DNA of 7,191 nt from positions 1-7,191 of the forward strand of contig DRQL01000281.1 in the NCBI GenBank assembly GCA_011371465.1, read 5' to 3'. This stretch comes from Gammaproteobacteria bacterium (lineage in GTDB: Bacteria; Pseudomonadota; Gammaproteobacteria; DSM-19610). Positions 6,242-7,191 of this stretch are shown here, piece by piece. How positions within the stretch are numbered: the stretch's first letter is position 1; each line of letters opens with the position of its first letter. Under the pieces are notes generated by a model, which was given only the letters and a program-made list of their open reading frames with translations, was not told where the DNA came from and ran no database searches. The translations under genes and the position numbers were made by a program.

Positions 6242-7191
6242 ATGGACAGAACAGCAATTTCCCGTCTTGCAGCCGCAGGCGTGCTTGTATTTTCCACGCT
6301 TGGTGTGTATGCCAAAGACTCCGGGCACCCCGGAACCACGCCGGGAGAGATGCGCTACAAGGGCGCGCCTGTACCGGAGCAGATGAAGTCGAAAGATGTC
6401 ATCACACCCGGTGCTCCGGAACTGACAAAGGCCGAATTTGCGAAAGCAAAAGAGATCTATTTCGAACGCTGTGCCGGTTGTCACGGCGTGCTGCGCAAGG
6501 GCGCAACCGGCAAGCCGCTGACGCCGGATATCACCCTCGGAAAGGGTACCGACTACCTGAAAGTGTTTATCGACTTCGGTTCCCCGGCCGGCATGCCGAA
6601 CTGGGGTTCGTCCGGCCAGCTCACGCCTGATGAAGTTACGCTCATGGCCAAGTACCTCCAGCATGAACCGCCGATCCCGCCCGAGTTCGGGATGAAGGAA
6701 ATGAAGGCGACCTGGAAAGTGCTGGTCGATCCCAAGAAGCGTCCCAAAAAGAAGATGAACAATTACAACCTGGAAAACATCTTCTCCGTAACATTGCGTG
6801 ACGCCGGTCAGATTGCACTGATCGATGGTGATACCAAGAAAATCATCAACGTGATCGATACCGGTTACGCGGTGCATATCTCGCGTTATTCCACCTCGGG
6901 TCGTTACCTGTTCGTGATCGGGCGTGATGCCAAGGTCAACCTCATTGACCTGTGGATGAAGAAACCGGATAACGTGGCCGAGATCAAGATCGGTCTTGAA
7001 GCGCGTTCCGTTGAGACATCCAAGTACAAGGGTTACGAGGACAAGTACGCCATTGCCGGCGCTTACTGGCCGCCGCAGTACGTCATCATGGACGGCGACA
7101 CCCTGGAACCCCTGAAAATCGTGTCTACCCGCGGCTACACGGTTGACACCCAGGAATATCACCCGGAACCGCGTGTCGCGGCCATCGTGGC
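6242..7191 (+). CDS. nirS: NirS, cytochrome cd1 nitrite reductase (3' end missing)
   Basis: NirS is the periplasmic homodimer that reduces nitrite to NO with heme c and heme d1. The frame is open from ATG 6242 to the right edge (316 complete codons). AGGGAGAG at 6230-6237 is a good ribosome binding site. A signal peptide (residues 1-24, cleavage after GVYA) is followed by the c-type domain with C77-A-G-C80-H81 and the probable axial methionine M118 (GMPNWG). The eight-bladed d1 propeller begins near 180 (FSVTLRDAGQIALIDG). H212 in YAVHISRYSTSGRY is the expected proximal heme d1 ligand. GAYWPPQYVIMDG and VDTQEYHPEPRVAA are strongly NirS-like, more so than the paralogue NirN. The active-site histidines of the second half lie beyond the window. 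The gene has its own FNR/DNR promoter 106 bases after the NirI-like gene. Confidence 0.97.
   Translation, partial: MDRTAISRLAAAGVLVFSTLGVYAKDSGHPGTTPGEMRYKGAPVPEQMKSKDVITPGAPELTKAEFAKAKEIYFERCAGCHGVLRKGATGKPLTPDITLGKGTDYLKVFIDFGSPAGMPNWGSSGQLTPDEVTLMAKYLQHEPPIPPEFGMKEMKATWKVLVDPKKRPKKKMNNYNLENIFSVTLRDAGQIALIDGDTKKIINVIDTGYAVHISRYSTSGRYLFVIGRDAKVNLIDLWMKKPDNVAEIKIGLEARSVETSKYKGYEDKYAIAGAYWPPQYVIMDGDTLEPLKIVSTRGYTVDTQEYHPEPRVAAIV

Noticed and set aside
5969..7162. Long minus-strand open frame of about 397 codons
   Set aside because: It lies antisense to nirS and the end of the NirI-like gene, both of which have clear motifs. The translated product shows no recognisable domain; it is a byproduct of GC-rich codon use.

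Overview
The window is a 7.2 kb piece of a denitrification (nitrite respiration) locus. It comes from a GC-rich, Gram-negative, facultatively anaerobic bacterium. A proteobacterium is likely and a gamma- or betaproteobacterium is my best guess, from the protein style and the FNR/DNR-type operators; the genus cannot be read from the sequence. There are no tRNA or rRNA genes, insertion sequences, CRISPR repeats or other mobile-element signs.

Layout, left to right: (1) the 3' part of nirJ, the radical SAM enzyme of heme d1 synthesis, cut by the left edge. (2) A convergent COX15/CtaA (heme A synthase) family gene on the minus strand, with a good sigma70-type promoter of its own. (3) Divergent from it, a plus-strand three-gene unit: a heme-copper oxidase superfamily subunit I with an altered active site, a very small single-helix membrane protein, and a SCO1/SenC copper chaperone. 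(4) An FNR/DNR box, then a short NosR/NirI-family flavin and iron-sulfur membrane protein. (5) A second FNR/DNR box in a well-placed promoter, then nirS, the cytochrome cd1 nitrite reductase, cut by the right edge after about 316 residues.

How the genes fit together: NirS reduces nitrite to NO in the periplasm and needs heme d1, which NirJ helps to make. The NosR/NirI protein is a plausible membrane electron conduit or regulator for NirS. Between these standard nir genes sits a module (CtaA-like, oxidase-like subunit I, small membrane protein, SCO) that looks like oxidase biogenesis but has no CuA subunit II. By eye, the subunit I keeps its heme ligands but lacks the active-site tyrosine and one of the paired helix VII histidines. 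The CtaA-like protein has lost residues of its N-terminal heme site. My main hypothesis is that this module handles NO, perhaps as a divergent nitric oxide reductase, rather than reducing O2. The gene identities are well supported; that function is inference.

There is no gene-free stretch longer than about 200 bases. The longest is the ctaA-like/oxidase divergent spacer, about 1974-2170.
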